NCBI GenBank assembly: GCA_039566865.1
Contig: CM076947.1
Span: 6,951,501 to 7,015,500, forward strand
DNA: 64,000 bases
Direction: 5' to 3'
From: Aurelia coerulea
Lineage: Eukaryota; Cnidaria; Scyphozoa; Semaeostomeae; Ulmaridae
The position numbers were made by a program, and so were the translations under genes. The notes under the pieces were generated by a model. It was not told where the DNA came from. It searched no databases and was given only the letters and a program-made list of their open reading frames with translations. This document shows positions 46,152 through 56,638 of this stretch, piece by piece (position 1 is the first letter of the stretch; each line of letters starts with the position of its first letter).

Positions 46152-46710
46152 TACCGAGTGAGGGTGAGTCAACTAAAAAATCTCCGCTAGAAAGGCCAGA
46201 GTTCGCTGAATATCAAGACAATGATATTACCAAATAGATCATTTAACAATGAACATATTTCGTTCTAAGGGATTTTCTTGAGAAAGACCCTGCAAGAAAC
46301 CTCCAGAATGGTAAATGGCATCCAATCACGACCAATTGTCCGCCTTATAATTTCTGAAAGCAATGACTGACTTGTAAATGCTTTAGCAAGTTTTATCTCT
46401 TTGCGAGGATGAGATGGATCCTTTGGAGCAAAACAACATTATTCTGGACGATGTTATCTATTGCATCCTCCCACGAGGACGAAACATGCTATGAAATATC
46501 AGGAAGTTTTGGTCGCGATTTTGAGCCTGTTTTGAAGGTTTCTGGAAGGGTTTTCTGGAAAAATCCGTCATAATTTCAAAACGGAGTGTAGTGGCCGATT
46601 TCAATGAGATAAACTTGGGGGTCTATTTGAACATGTCTGCTGTTAAATAATCTGTTTCCCGATATCATCGTCTTGATAGTAAGGGGATTCCTTTTTTGAC
46701 TCACCCGGTA
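46152..46710. mobile_element. TA-flanked MITE of the CCGGGTGAGTCA family, copy 2
   Basis: The element proper is 46154-46708 (555 bp). The left end CCGAGTGAGGGTGAGTCAAC and right end TTTTTTGACTCACCCGG are an imperfect pair, and inner arms match (AATATCAAGACAATGATAT against ATATCATCGTCTTGATAGT). TA on both sides. The same terminus family interrupts the RecQ exon at 19957. Confidence 0.65.
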
Positions 46711-46747
46711 CATTTTGGACAACAACTTTTTGTACTTTTTTCACCTT

Positions 46748-47050
46748 AATTCATGGAGCATTGCGGACACCTTTATTTTGTAGGAAATTTTGAAGGAAAT
46801 TTTTATTCGATACTACTACCTTAAGTCTTTTGCGGAGGAGCATTGCTCGCGAAGAGAGCTACCTCTCCGAAGGAGTGAGCTAGCGTAGCGCTTGAGAAGA
46901 TTTGAAATCTTCTCAAGCGCTACGCTAGCTCGCTCCTTCAGAGAGGTAGCTCTTTTCGCGAGCAATGCTCCTCCGCAAAAGACTTAAGGTAGTAGTATCG
47001 AATAAAAATTTCCTACTAAATAAAGGTGTCCGCAATGCTCCATGCTTAAT
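46748..47050. mobile_element. Near-perfect 300-bp hairpin
   Basis: The sequence folds around GAAGATTTGAAATCTTC (centre about 46903). Arms of about 150 bp match from TTAATTCATGGAGCATTGCG at the left to GCAATGCTCCATGCTTAA at the right, with one 11-bp insertion in the left arm and few mismatches. TTAAT flanks or ends both sides. It has almost no loop and no coding capacity. Confidence 0.8.
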
Positions 47051-47430
47051 TGAGGCTCTTGGTAGTAGAATTGGCTACCCTTCACGTTTGTGAAAAATGA
47101 AACTTTCTGCATTAGACTAATTTCACAATACAACATCTGTGTCGACAATTATACGCGTGTGCCAATGGCTGCTCAACGAAGCTTTTCTTGAGAGAAAAGA
47201 GGTTTTTGGGAATTTTTCGAGAAAACAGAAAGATTTTCATAAATTTTGACGCAATTTTTAGAAGTGATTCACTCGTGTACCTTGGTTTTCTATTTGGATG
47301 GAAGAATAAGCATGTCCTTGTGGTAATTGTTAGAGCAATGGTCCTTTGACAAGTTGGTGGTAAAATGCATGAAATGCAACTTAGGCACTGCATCAAAAAA
47401 CTTAAAAGCCTTCGAAATCTAGTGATTTAA

Positions 47431-47973
47431 CAGTAACACAGCATAGGTTCCAAATCTTTAAAAAGGCTGGTGTAAAATTGAGTGACCTATTTCTTTGTAC
47501 TGAATGACTCCAAAGAAACTTTTGCTATTTCTCTATAATTCTACAGTTGGACTTTTCTGAAATCTTAAATATTTTCAGAGTTGGAGTGTTTTTCTTCTTT
47601 TTCAGGCATTAAAGAAACATTTTAAAAAAAACTTAAAATCATCGTAATTTCTAAACCGTTTGACGCAACATAAAGTCATTTCGAAGAAAACCATAGTTTA
47701 TGAATGCCTACAATATGGTATCAAGCAAAAGTCTGTCATTCATCTAGTTTATGATTTAGAAATTTGATGACGTCACACCCTCAAATGAGCTGAAACGTAG
47801 AATACGCCGTAATTTTGAAAAATATTCAAGATTTCTGGAAAGTCCAACGGTAGAATTATAGATAAGTATCTAAAGTTTCTTTCAAGCCATTCAATCAGAA
47901 GAAATAGGTTATTGAATTTTACACCCACCTTTTTACGCCAAGTTAAAGATTTGGAACCTATGCTCAGTAACAC
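47431..47973. mobile_element. MULE-type MITE nested in the MULE
   Basis: The element proper is 47440-47964 (525 bp). It is flanked by a 9-bp duplication, CAGTAACAC (47431-47439 and 47965-47973), and bounded by AGCATAGGTTCCAAATCTTT and its mirror. Arms remain alignable for over 150 bp (boxes AACCTATTTCTT, TATAATTCTAC, GTTGGACTTT). It contains a TGACGTCA at about 47768. Different termini from the host MULE mean a different mobilising transposase. Confidence 0.75.
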
Positions 47974-48188
47974 AGGGCTCAATTTTTTACAATTCTGGTT
48001 GCTATAATTTTCTTCAACCTATGTTAAACATAACTGGCAAATTGTTCCTTTCAGAATTTCCTCTGAAAGATATACTTAACAGTTTTAATGAAATCAAACA
48101 GCATTGAACAGAACGCGGAACAGAACAAAAATAACTTTTAACACAATAGACAGCGCAGCGTGCAAACAACAAACAAGTCTCTATAAAG

Positions 48189-50955
48189 TTAGACTGGCAA
48201 ACCAAGTGTGCGTAGCGTAGCCTTATGCTCACTGGAGAGGTACGTTTTTATCTGGTCAGGAATATAGACAAACATTGGTAAAAAGAATGCATTCTTTCGC
48301 TTGATACAACGCTCAGTTGCATGGTAATACGTATTGCCAATCTTTGAATTCATCTGACCAGTAGCTTCATCTCTGTAACTTCTTTGCTCTTTGGAAACGA
48401 TAACGACTGCATCTGCCTGAGCATCGCTTCGCAAACTGCTACCACACCCAAAGCACTTTGATGTCAGCTTATGGCAGAATCGTAATGGGTATACTTCGTA
48501 CGTACCAGGCAGTGGATCCGGCAATGGCACATTTTGCAATTGATGCTGCGTATTTGGTGTTTCCTGCTGAGTGTACGATGTCACCACACTTTGACGTTTA
48601 TTTCGGCCTCCTCGTCTTCTCTGGGTGGCTTTCGTTGCTTTGCTGCCTGTACCACTTGGTAAATTGACGTTGACAAGTCGATCCAAACTTGATGCAACAT
48701 TTTTCTTGAACCAGCTAAAGAAGAGTTTTAATCTGCTTAAACGCTCAGCCACGGCAATACAATGATGGCATATTTTGTAGGCTTGAAATCGCCAACATTC
48801 TCGCGAGCACTCCATCTTTCCATTACTGTATGATTTCACTGTCAGCGGTGATGTCTGATTTTCCTTGTTTGTAACAATAAAGAGATCCATGGTAGAAGAT
48901 CCAGGAGCCTGCACTATGTCCTTTCCGGACTTAAGCAGCTCGTATGCTTTATTACTCATATCTGTGAGAATCTGCATGCTTGGATATCCAATGCCACTCT
49001 CTTGGGGATGAACAGACAGGTGGCACTCTCTTTCTTCAGGAATATCCGTTGCAATTGAAGAGACACGTTGCATTGACTGTGGCGAAGCTGCACATGGAAG
49101 AGTTACCATACTTCTTGCAACTGGTTGGGCTTTATTGAATTTGTCCAAAAGCTTTTTCCGTTGAGGAGGCTGCATCAGATAAAAACGTCGCTCTTCAACT
49201 TTGAGCTGCTGGTACTCCGGGGTGATCTCATATTCTCCTTTTCCACAAAGTGCCATGCAAACCTCTTGCTCTTGTTGTCGAACCACAGCATGGATGTTTT
49301 GGATCACTTGGGGCAATGAATGCTTCTTCCTGTCATTTGCAGCTTTCAGCACATTGTTCATGCTTTCATTCGCATTTTGCGTGTACGGTTTTGGGGGGTA
49401 GCCTAGTCCTGCAATTGACCGTATTCCCGATGTCATACATGCTTTGATCAACTCTTTTTTATGGACTTCGAAGTATCCATAAAAGGCTTCTCCTTTGGGA
49501 TGGCGTTTAACCCAAACATCTTTGAGACTTGCCAGTTTTGCGTCTACTTCTTCTGGCCCCCATGAGTCAACGATCCCGGGCTCTCTTTGATCACCAATGT
49601 CACGGCCGAAGATATCTTTGAGGTACTCTTTTGCACATTGCTGGTCCACTTTGAGCTCTAGAAGCTTTGACTTAATATTCTCTTTCATGTGCAAGTCGCA
49701 CAGCAGATGATATCCTTCAGGGATGCAGCATTTCCAAGGGTCGCTGACATTTACTTCCCCATCAGTACCATAAACTTTTATCTTTGACAGATCGGGCCTA
49801 AATCTTAGCATTTGACTTGGCAGACTAAAATAGGAGTCAAATGTTTTCTTGGTATGGATTAAACATGGTCCAAGCAGTACTGGATGTTGGTTCGTGCCCT
49901 TCACATACAGCATAGGTTGGCGATATGTTGTCACAGTCACATAAAACTTCCCCATGTTGTACGTTGGATCGATTCCGACAATTGACGTATTTTCTACATT
50001 TGTACAAAATCTAGCAAGGTCATTAAGTTGACGCTCATTTCCCAAAAACACTGTTTTCTCGGGAGCACAACTGACATGACGCAGGAATGCAGTAGCCTTA
50101 TCTCTTTCCTGAGCTTTGCACATGTCTATAACAGTCACAAGCTCATCTTCAACTTTCTCTTTGTTCTCACGATACTTAAAGTTGGAAACTTGTTTGCGAT
50201 TTCTAGCCATATCTCCAGCACTTCGTATCCCCTCAAACCCACCAGCATTTTCAAACGACTCCATAACTATCTTCTTTGGGCCACTGCCAGAGCTCTTCTC
50301 TTTTACGCTTTGCTTCACACTTTCTTTCGTACGTTGGAACGGGACAGTCTCTCTCTTTCCTTTCGACTTGCCATGAGGTAACGTTGGAATTACATCATGC
50401 TCTCCATCATCAAAGTAGTATTGCACATAGACAAAAGGAACCGTTTTTGTTGTATGACAGTCTACCTTGATCACAACCCTGTGATAGTCAGGGGCTTCCT
50501 GGTGTTGATAGATGAAACGGCTGACACGGAAGGTTCCTTGCTCCCCGAACTCAGATTCATCTATAACTTGACCATTCTCTTCATTACAAGAAAAGCAATA
50601 ATGCTTCACTCTCGTACTTTTCCATTTTCCCATCATATCTGAAAGTACATCTTTCCAGTGGCCAATTTTCTCTAGAGACACTAAAAATGAAACATTTTTG
50701 CAAACGAAGGTAGGACATCCTGTGGCAACTTTGCTACTGTTTTTCTCCAAAACAATGCTTTCAAAGGCATCCTTTGTCGTGACAGGTACATCTGTAAATT
50801 TGTAGACAGGAGTTAGAGGATCATCATTGAAGAGGACCATTTCAGATTGCGCATCGTAAGGAACTGAAACATCTTCAACTTCGGTAAGGCTGCCTTCACT
50901 TTCGTCGCTGCTATCCGTTTGGCAATCATTGGCTGGCAAGTTGTCTGCACCCTCA
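48189..50955 (-). CDS. MULE transposase, exon 2 (residues 22-943)
   Basis: Main exon of a Mutator-like transposase. After an acidic N-terminal region comes the DDE domain: IVGIDPTYNMGKFYVTVTTY (first Asp), VLLGPCLIHTKKTFDSYFSL, VYGTDGEVNV (second Asp, 69 residues on) and NANESMNNVLKA (candidate Glu, 132 further on), with GYHLLCDLHMKENI as the usual C-x2-H box. A SWIM-like finger follows (CSRECWRFQAYKICHHCIAV), then a basic RRRGGRNKR run and a C-terminal Cys/His region (CFGCGSSLR, YYHATERCIKRKN). It cuts and joins its own ends. The exon begins at 50955, after a TTTTTTCAAAACAG acceptor, rather than at an upstream TTG; the stop is at 48189-48191. Confidence 0.9.
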
Positions 50956-51154
50956 CTGTTTTGAAAAAAGCAACATTTGTCAAAGTTCAACTAGACAATT
51001 GGCATATTTATGTACAGGGTATCCCAAAAAAATGGTGTTCAGGTTGCCTGAAGATGGCAACAAAACTGCAAAAGATTCCCGCCAAATTTTGCTTGATGTG
51101 GCTCTTCAGATATTCAGTTAAAATTTGCTACCATCCCCACAAACATCCATTGAA

Positions 51155-51235
51155 AAATGATGGAGCTATGACCTCCAAAAGGGCAAATTTGCCTGATAAC
51201 TGAAACCAGCGGTCGGCCATTTTGTCTTACTATTT
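51155..51235. repeat. Single-arm copy of the 12.4-kb repeat
   Basis: GGAGCTATGACCTCCA, AAATTTGCCTGATAACTGAA and CGGCCATTTTGTCTTACT match 12420-12491 closely. The second arm seen there is absent here. Confidence 0.55.
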
Positions 51236-51706
51236 ATTGGAACGAAATCATAATATTTTTAGGCTACAAGAATATTTTTAAGATTGCAAAGAACGGTTTC
51301 CGTCTATCTTATGATTGAACTCCTCCTGTTGCATCAAAACGGCGACTGTTTTAACTATAGAGACTTGTAATATAAAAAAGCAAATAGCAATATTTGAAGT
51401 GATTCTGGGTACAACAGGCTATCATGTGGGAAACGTTCAGTTTACTCACCATGCTATGTCAAACAATTTTCTCTTTTTTCTTCTACAAGCGGCACGTTTT
51501 GATAGATCTTGAAACGAGGGTCTCTGAAAAAGATTACTTTATCCGATCACTTTTGTCGCCAATCAAATTGAAGAAGAGTAAAAGGGGGAACTGTTATATA
51601 TGCTTGGACGTGGTATGGATTGTTTTGTGATACTTTGCTAATTCTTTGCTAGCCTTTGCTAAAGGTTAACAGTAATTCTTTGTGGATTTCTGCCTTTGGG
51701 TCTGCT

Positions 51707-52443
51707 TTAACCCTATCTGCACAGGGCGATTTTTTAGGTACTTTGTACTGGTATGGGGGCGTTCTTCGTCCCCCTCTTTTCCTCAAAAACTACTAAAGAT
51801 ATAACAATATGATCTATCCCTATTGCTCTTTAAACAATTGGCTGTTCATATATAACAATGAAAATTTAGTTAGTCACGTGATTTGTTGCTAGGCAACCGA
51901 AAAACTGAATAAAATTGGCAAATTTATATCTTCTTAACCAGAAAAATTCTATTTAATCAACCGCTAAACAGATTTTCTCCAAATTTGTTTCAAATAGTAG
52001 GAAACATGTCATAGTTCCAAAATATATAGCTTTGAAAAATTTTAGTTTCTATTTTCAGCACAATTAGCTTTAAATTATTTTCATTCAAGTCATGTTCCTT
52101 TACCTGGTAAATATAGACTCAAAATGAAGCAAATTAATAAGATGAAGCAAATCAGACAAAAATTTATATTGTACACTTCTTTATTGGACCAATGACGTCA
52201 TAAATGTGAATGACGTCATATATATCAAATTTTGCAGACATCAGCAAATATGAAAAATTCATATATCAAATGAAAGTATTCATCAAATGCAATAAAATGT
52301 TAAGAATTTAACTGCCTATGAAATTTGAGTAAAATTCACCAAAACTGATGGTTATATCTCTTGTCCTTTTAGCGTAGTGAAGCAACGTCTGGTAGTAGGA
52401 GGGGGGGGGGGGGATGAAAAACGAATAGTACGAATAAGGTTAA
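51707..52443. mobile_element. TTAA-flanked piggyBac-like element 3
   Basis: The element proper is 51711-52439 (729 bp), with TTAA at 51707-51710 and 52440-52443. Ends CCCTATCTGCACAGGG and GTACGAATAAGG are only weakly inverted. Internal features match elements 1 and 2: a G tract near the right end, TCACGTGA (51874-51881), GTTGCTAGGCAAC (51885-51897, an X-box-type palindrome), and two TGACGTCA (52193-52200, 52211-52218). No transposase. Confidence 0.7.
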
Positions 52444-52886
52444 GAGGATATGCTGTCGTTGTGGGTAAATGTTAGCTCTTAGCAACCCAAGGTCTGTATC
52501 AGCATTTCAAAGAATTCATGGTCACAAAGCTCTCGTAAAAAGAAGCTCATCTGTACTAATGGTATGTATCCTTACCACGATTTTGAGGTAATTCAAGCAC
52601 TGGCTACGGGGCACTTTTTCTAAATAATACCCTTGCCATTAAGTTATATTGATAAAATGTGACCCTCCGGATATGGGTATCTCTCTTGATTCTCAGAGTC
52701 ACTTATGTACCAAACTCCCTGTATGACGTCTTCCTGTGGGATGTTGTATGACGTAAACAACTTTTGAAACCCCCCCCCCTCCCCCTCAAGAATTTTACTG
52801 AGCAGAATTTTACTGAAAATTACTCGCAGTAAAAACTTCGAATTTCCATTAAATTTGATGAAAGACAAATATCCTCGAAAGTTGCT

Positions 52887-53137
52887 TACCGTAAAAGCTC
52901 TATCAAACCCCTGGGAGGCTTTTTAATATTGGACACTTTTTAATCCTTTTGCACCACATTTTGCGATTTAAAAATACAATTTTACGAGTTAAATACATGA
53001 ATTCGACAAAGTTTTAACTCAAGACACATCAAAATTAACATACAAACTTATCAGACTTATTTAGCTCAGTAAATGGAGAATCTTTGGTAACTGGGCTTAA
53101 TAGAGAGGGGGGGGGGCTTAATAGAGCTTTTACGGTA
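52887..53137. mobile_element. TA-flanked MITE, 247 bp
   Basis: The element proper is 52889-53135. CCGTAAAAGCTCTATCAAAC at the left mirrors TTAATAGAGCTTTTACGG at the right. TA on both sides; a G run lies inside the right end. Non-coding; Tc1/mariner-type in target choice. Confidence 0.75.
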
Positions 53138-53371
53138 TTCCATTCCCATTTGAGACACTGGTAACCCTACCTCTTTCGACGGGGAATCCAAGCTCTCGAG
53201 TTTATATGTAACATCACTAATCTCTGTATCGCTAAAGAGAGCAAAAATGAGCATGTCACAAGCACATTATATAGAAACCAATACAAGAAATGATTATTAG
53301 AGTTGGTTGAGTTGTCTTTCAAAAATATATTAGCTTTCAGGATCGGGGTCAGGATCACTCACATACACTCA

Positions 53372-53755
53372 TTTTTTAATAAGAAACCGGTTATAAGAAA
53401 CGGTAGGCTAAATTTTTTTAAAGTTAAGAAACAACCCTACCTGAACTGAGAAAGCTAAGAAAGTTTTGTAATTTACAGTTTTAATTTTCCTATCGCACTC
53501 AACATGTTTTGACACTGTACAGTTATAGCAACTGTTTGGTGTTTAGACATTATTTTGAGTGCGAATCATGTTATTTACTTGTTTTGAGATCTTACTAAGT
53601 AATTTGGGAGAACTTTAGATAAAACAGAATTATCTCTACAATTCTGGCATTAGAAATATAAGGAGCATGTAAGAAACTCTTGCTAGCAAAATGGCCAACA
53701 AAATTTAGAAGCTGCCTACCAGCCCCGGACCTTAGTTTCTTATAAAAAAAGGGGG
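53372..53755. mobile_element. AAGAAAC-motif MITE, copy 6
   Basis: Near-identical in order to copy 1 at 4226-4615: ACACTCATTTTTTAATAAGA at the left, AAGAAACGGTAGGCTAAA, AAGAAACAACCCTACCTGAA, TTTTGACACTGTACAGTTAT, and TTAGTTTCTTATAAAAAAAG at the right. Confidence 0.7.
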
Positions 53756-53894
53756 ATTAAACTGCTCTTTTTTCAATCTGTATGAACAACTGTTGGGAAT
53801 CTAATCAGTAAGGTAAACGTTTTGCAATCTACAGAGTGTTAAAAGCTATCATAGGTTGCCAAAATGAATCATAGTCGTTCAATAATAACATTAC

Positions 53895-53959
53895 CTTGAC
53901 AGTGAAATGATAGACTGGGCTTCACCACTATTATCTGAATCACTAGATATTGACGACAT
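53895..53959 (-). CDS. MULE transposase, exon 1 (start codon)
   Basis: ATG at 53959-53957 opens 21 codons (MSSISSDSDNSGEAQSIISL and one more Ser) plus two bases, then the donor AAG|GTAATG. The two leftover bases combine with the first base of exon 2 to make a Ser codon in frame, giving a 943-residue protein. The acidic/serine start continues the composition of exon 2 (SSDESEGSLTEVED). The sequence TTTTCAG just upstream could be the acceptor of a 5' UTR intron. Confidence 0.75.
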
Positions 53960-54982
53960 CTGAAAATAAAGGAAATGGAAGATCTAGAATGCAACAATTT
54001 CACGAGCGGGGGGGGGGGATAATTCCCAGACAAGGTAACTAGTAAAATTTTGCTATGCTGTTGTGATCGAAAGCTGAAAAGTATCTGTCTGTATTTTGGT
54101 CTGTTGGTTACCCAGAGGGGGGTGGGGGACTATTATGTAGCAGCCACAAAGCCATCAAAGCGTAAATTTGGATTTCAATAACGGTATGATTATGGTAAAA
54201 CTACTTTTTAGTCATAAAAAAAACCTTAATTCACCTTTCACAGGCAAAAAAGATATCAAATATGAACCACTAATTTACATACAGACCAAAAAAGACCATG
54301 CGCCGTAAACAGCCTTTATACTGTAAAGAAACAAACATTTTAAGAAAATGACTTGCTTATACTTTGTGATTATTGGAAACGAAACAAAGTAACAGTAAGT
54401 CCCTGAAGTAAGTCAGAGCAGTCATAACTGAAAGCGAAGGGAATGGACGAGACAAGACAGTGCTTAAAATTTATCTTTCTTTGTTCTCACTTGTTTCCTG
54501 TACTGTCGAAACATCGGAAGCCTCAAAAGGAGGGCAAGAAACTTTCAGAAGCTTTCAAAATATATGTGAATGAACCACGCTCAGTATATGATATTACATA
54601 CAAGGGATGAAATGAAATTTCACGAATTGAAAGGAGCCTCTAACGACAGAGCCCGACAGAGCCTCCTGCAAAATCGGCGCTGGTGCAGTCTCGCACACTG
54701 TGCCTATACTTATCCTTACTAAACCCTACCAAAAACCCTATAAGGTGTGCGATCCTGCATTAGCCACCAAAAATCTTTGCGTTTTCCACCACCGTTAAAA
54801 TTGTTGCGAAAATGATGTCATATGAACTTACCTCACACCATAGCTAATAGAAAATGCTCACATCCCAGCAGACCAACATCAGACATCAGACCACATCTCC
54901 AAAGTTAAAAGCCTGTACTTCCTGTGCTGTGAGTAGGCTATTTTGGTACACATATCCGTTTTGATTGTATCGCTTGACAGTT
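53960..54982. other. MULE 5' region, probable promoter side
   Basis: Between the transposase start and the right TIR; the promoter should lie here or in the TIR. G-rich runs occur at 54007-54019 and 54115-54127. No specific motif claimed and no gene seen. Confidence 0.35.
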
Positions 54983-55229
54983 ATGGTAAAATGTCTACGT
55001 TTTCAAAACTGCATGCACAAACAGCCCACACCCTGGCTTGATAAATCTAAATGACAGCAAAATGTATGCTAAATGATCAAATATGAATGGAAATAAAACG
55101 ATTTATAAATAATTTATGAATAATGATAAAAAATTTGAGTCGTAGGGTCGTATGGTCGTAGGGTCGTATGGTCCGGGGTCGTATGGTCCGGGGTCGTATG
55201 GTCGTAGGGTCCGGTTAAAAGAACATCCC
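54983..55229 (-). repeat. MULE terminal inverted repeat, right (247 bp)
   Basis: Mirror image of 44759-45014, with about one fewer array unit. It ends GGTTAAAAGAACATCCC. Confidence 0.9.
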
Positions 55230-55238
55230 ATAGATACG
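55230..55238. repeat. MULE target-site duplication, right
   Basis: ATAGATACG, identical to 44750-44758. Confidence 0.9.
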
Positions 55239-55324
55239 AGTGTCTCGAGTACACATTCTGTTTGTTAAAAAACTGTTGATTATTTTGCCACTGAAATGTT
55301 TCTGTATCAACAAGATTGTTTCCA

Positions 55325-55525
55325 ACCTTGAAAGTTGTTCACTGTTGGATATTCGCCACCTTTCTCTGAAAGAGCTCTACCTGGCCAAGAACATGCACTG
55401 GTGTTTGGCAAGGCAAAAACTTGCAAGAGAGAGATTGAGATGGCCTGGTGATATAGGAGTACATCGCTACAGAGACAATGACTTTTATAGTCTTCTAGAG
55501 TCAGTGAAGAGCAGTGCGTGCTACC
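55325..55525 (+). CDS. Candidate exon right of the MULE, cut at its 3' edge
   Basis: Open reading with protein-like content: SNLESCSLLDIRHLSLKELY, LAKNMHWCLARQKLARERLR and DIGVHRYRDNDFYSLLESVK, ending SSACYQ. Directly after it lies an inverted-repeat element; beyond that the sequence resumes GGTATGTCC, so the original donor was probably CAAG|GTATGT. Family unknown. Start uncertain. Confidence 0.45.
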
Positions 55526-56638
55526 AAGGGCAAGTGTAAAACGCAGGTTTGCAGGTTGGTAAAACGCAGGCTTGCAGGTTGGTAAAATGCAGGTTTCAGG
55601 CCAAAGGGCTGTGGCTAGAGGCAAGGGGCCTGCTATTAGTGACCAATCATTTAAATTGGTTTTCTAGAACAACAAACGATATTGAACCAATGTAGATGCC
55701 CTCTGCAATAAATAGGGCAGCTATCGATTATCCAAACTCAAAACAATCATGCTCGACAAGAAAATTATAAGATAAGAAGTGGGTACAAAATTAAAAGTAG
55801 TGCTACAAATCCTAGAGTCGGGTTTCTTAAAGGCAAATATCAGAAAGAAGGAGACTTGAAAAAGAATGAAACAGATCAAACAATCTCTCGCTATTTGACA
55901 GAAATGGAGGAAGTAACCAATGTTTGTCATTATATCGTTGTTCATGAATTATTTTCTTGGTCATTGGTTGGACTAGCAAAGCACACCCATTTTTATTCAT
56001 TCCATTGTCCACATTAGGCAAGCATAATTTATTTTCATTCAGTTCTGAAGTTTTTAAAAATAAATGACTGGAGGAAAAATTGGAGGTCTATGAACAGGAA
56101 AAAGAAACTGACAAACGGCACTGTCCCTTTGGCCTTTCTTGTTACTGCTTGAGTCTAGATTGTGAAATACAATACAATATAATACAAGACAGCACAGTAG
56201 GCTATTTATATATCTAATGATCTGATCTTTATATCAGGTCATGCATTTAAAATTCTCACTTATTTAATACTCACAAGTCCCAAGGAGTTTCAGAGAAGAA
56301 ATTTGCCTTGTTTACCATGTCGCCCTTTTAAATATTACAAAGCAACGTCTTAGCAGATCATGCCACTGTTGTGAAGAAACCACTGAATGCATTCCAGTAA
56401 TACTACCTTATTTTAATTCAAACAAAACAATACGAGTCTATCTGCCAGCAAAAGTCCCTGGTTTCCATCATTCATTCTAATATTATGCCTTCGGAATAAG
56501 AATTTTGAATATAACCAGAAGTTTAAAATAGTAGGCACCTTGCCTCTAGCCACAGCCCTTTGGCCTGAAACCTGCATTTTACCAACCTGCAAGCCTGCAT
56601 TTTACCAACCTGCAAACCTGCGTTTTACACTTGCCGGT
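55526..56638. mobile_element. Inverted-repeat element with TGCAGGTTGGTAAAA units
   Basis: CAAGTGTAAAACGCAGGTTT at the left mirrors AAACCTGCGTTTTACACTTG at the right. About 100-bp arms hold two to three tandem units of about 22-23 bp (TTGCAGGTTGGTAAAA with AACGCAGG or ATGCAGG) and the box CCAAAGGGCTGTGGCTAGAG. The interior is AT-rich with no supportable gene. The same short peptide is readable at both ends only because of the mirror arms. Confidence 0.7.

Larger units (their letters stand above)
50956..53894 (-). other. Transposase intron (2.9 kb) loaded with nested elements
   Basis: The GT at 53894-53893 and AG at 50957-50956 (minus strand) agree in phase. The intron holds the TTAA element 51711-52439, the TA MITE 52889-53135, an AAGAAAC copy near 53376-53752 and a 75-bp repeat shared with 12.4 kb. 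All nested insertions in this region spare the exons. Confidence 0.65.
44759..55229 (-). mobile_element. Complete Mutator-like (MULE) DNA transposon, 10,471 bp
   Basis: Bounded by inverted GGGATGTTCTTTTAACCGGA termini and a perfect 9-bp duplication (ATAGATACG), the hallmark size for Mutator insertions. It carries one two-exon transposase gene on the minus strand with all catalytic residues and no internal stop. The transposase intron and the 3' flank hold nested non-autonomous elements, but none interrupts coding sequence. TIRs are about 98-99 % identical outside their short arrays, suggesting recent movement. No second element gene or captured host gene was recognised. Confidence 0.9.

Noticed and set aside
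48458..50642. Plus-strand frames opposite the transposase
   Set aside because: Shadow frames antisense to a well-supported coding exon, without domain content.
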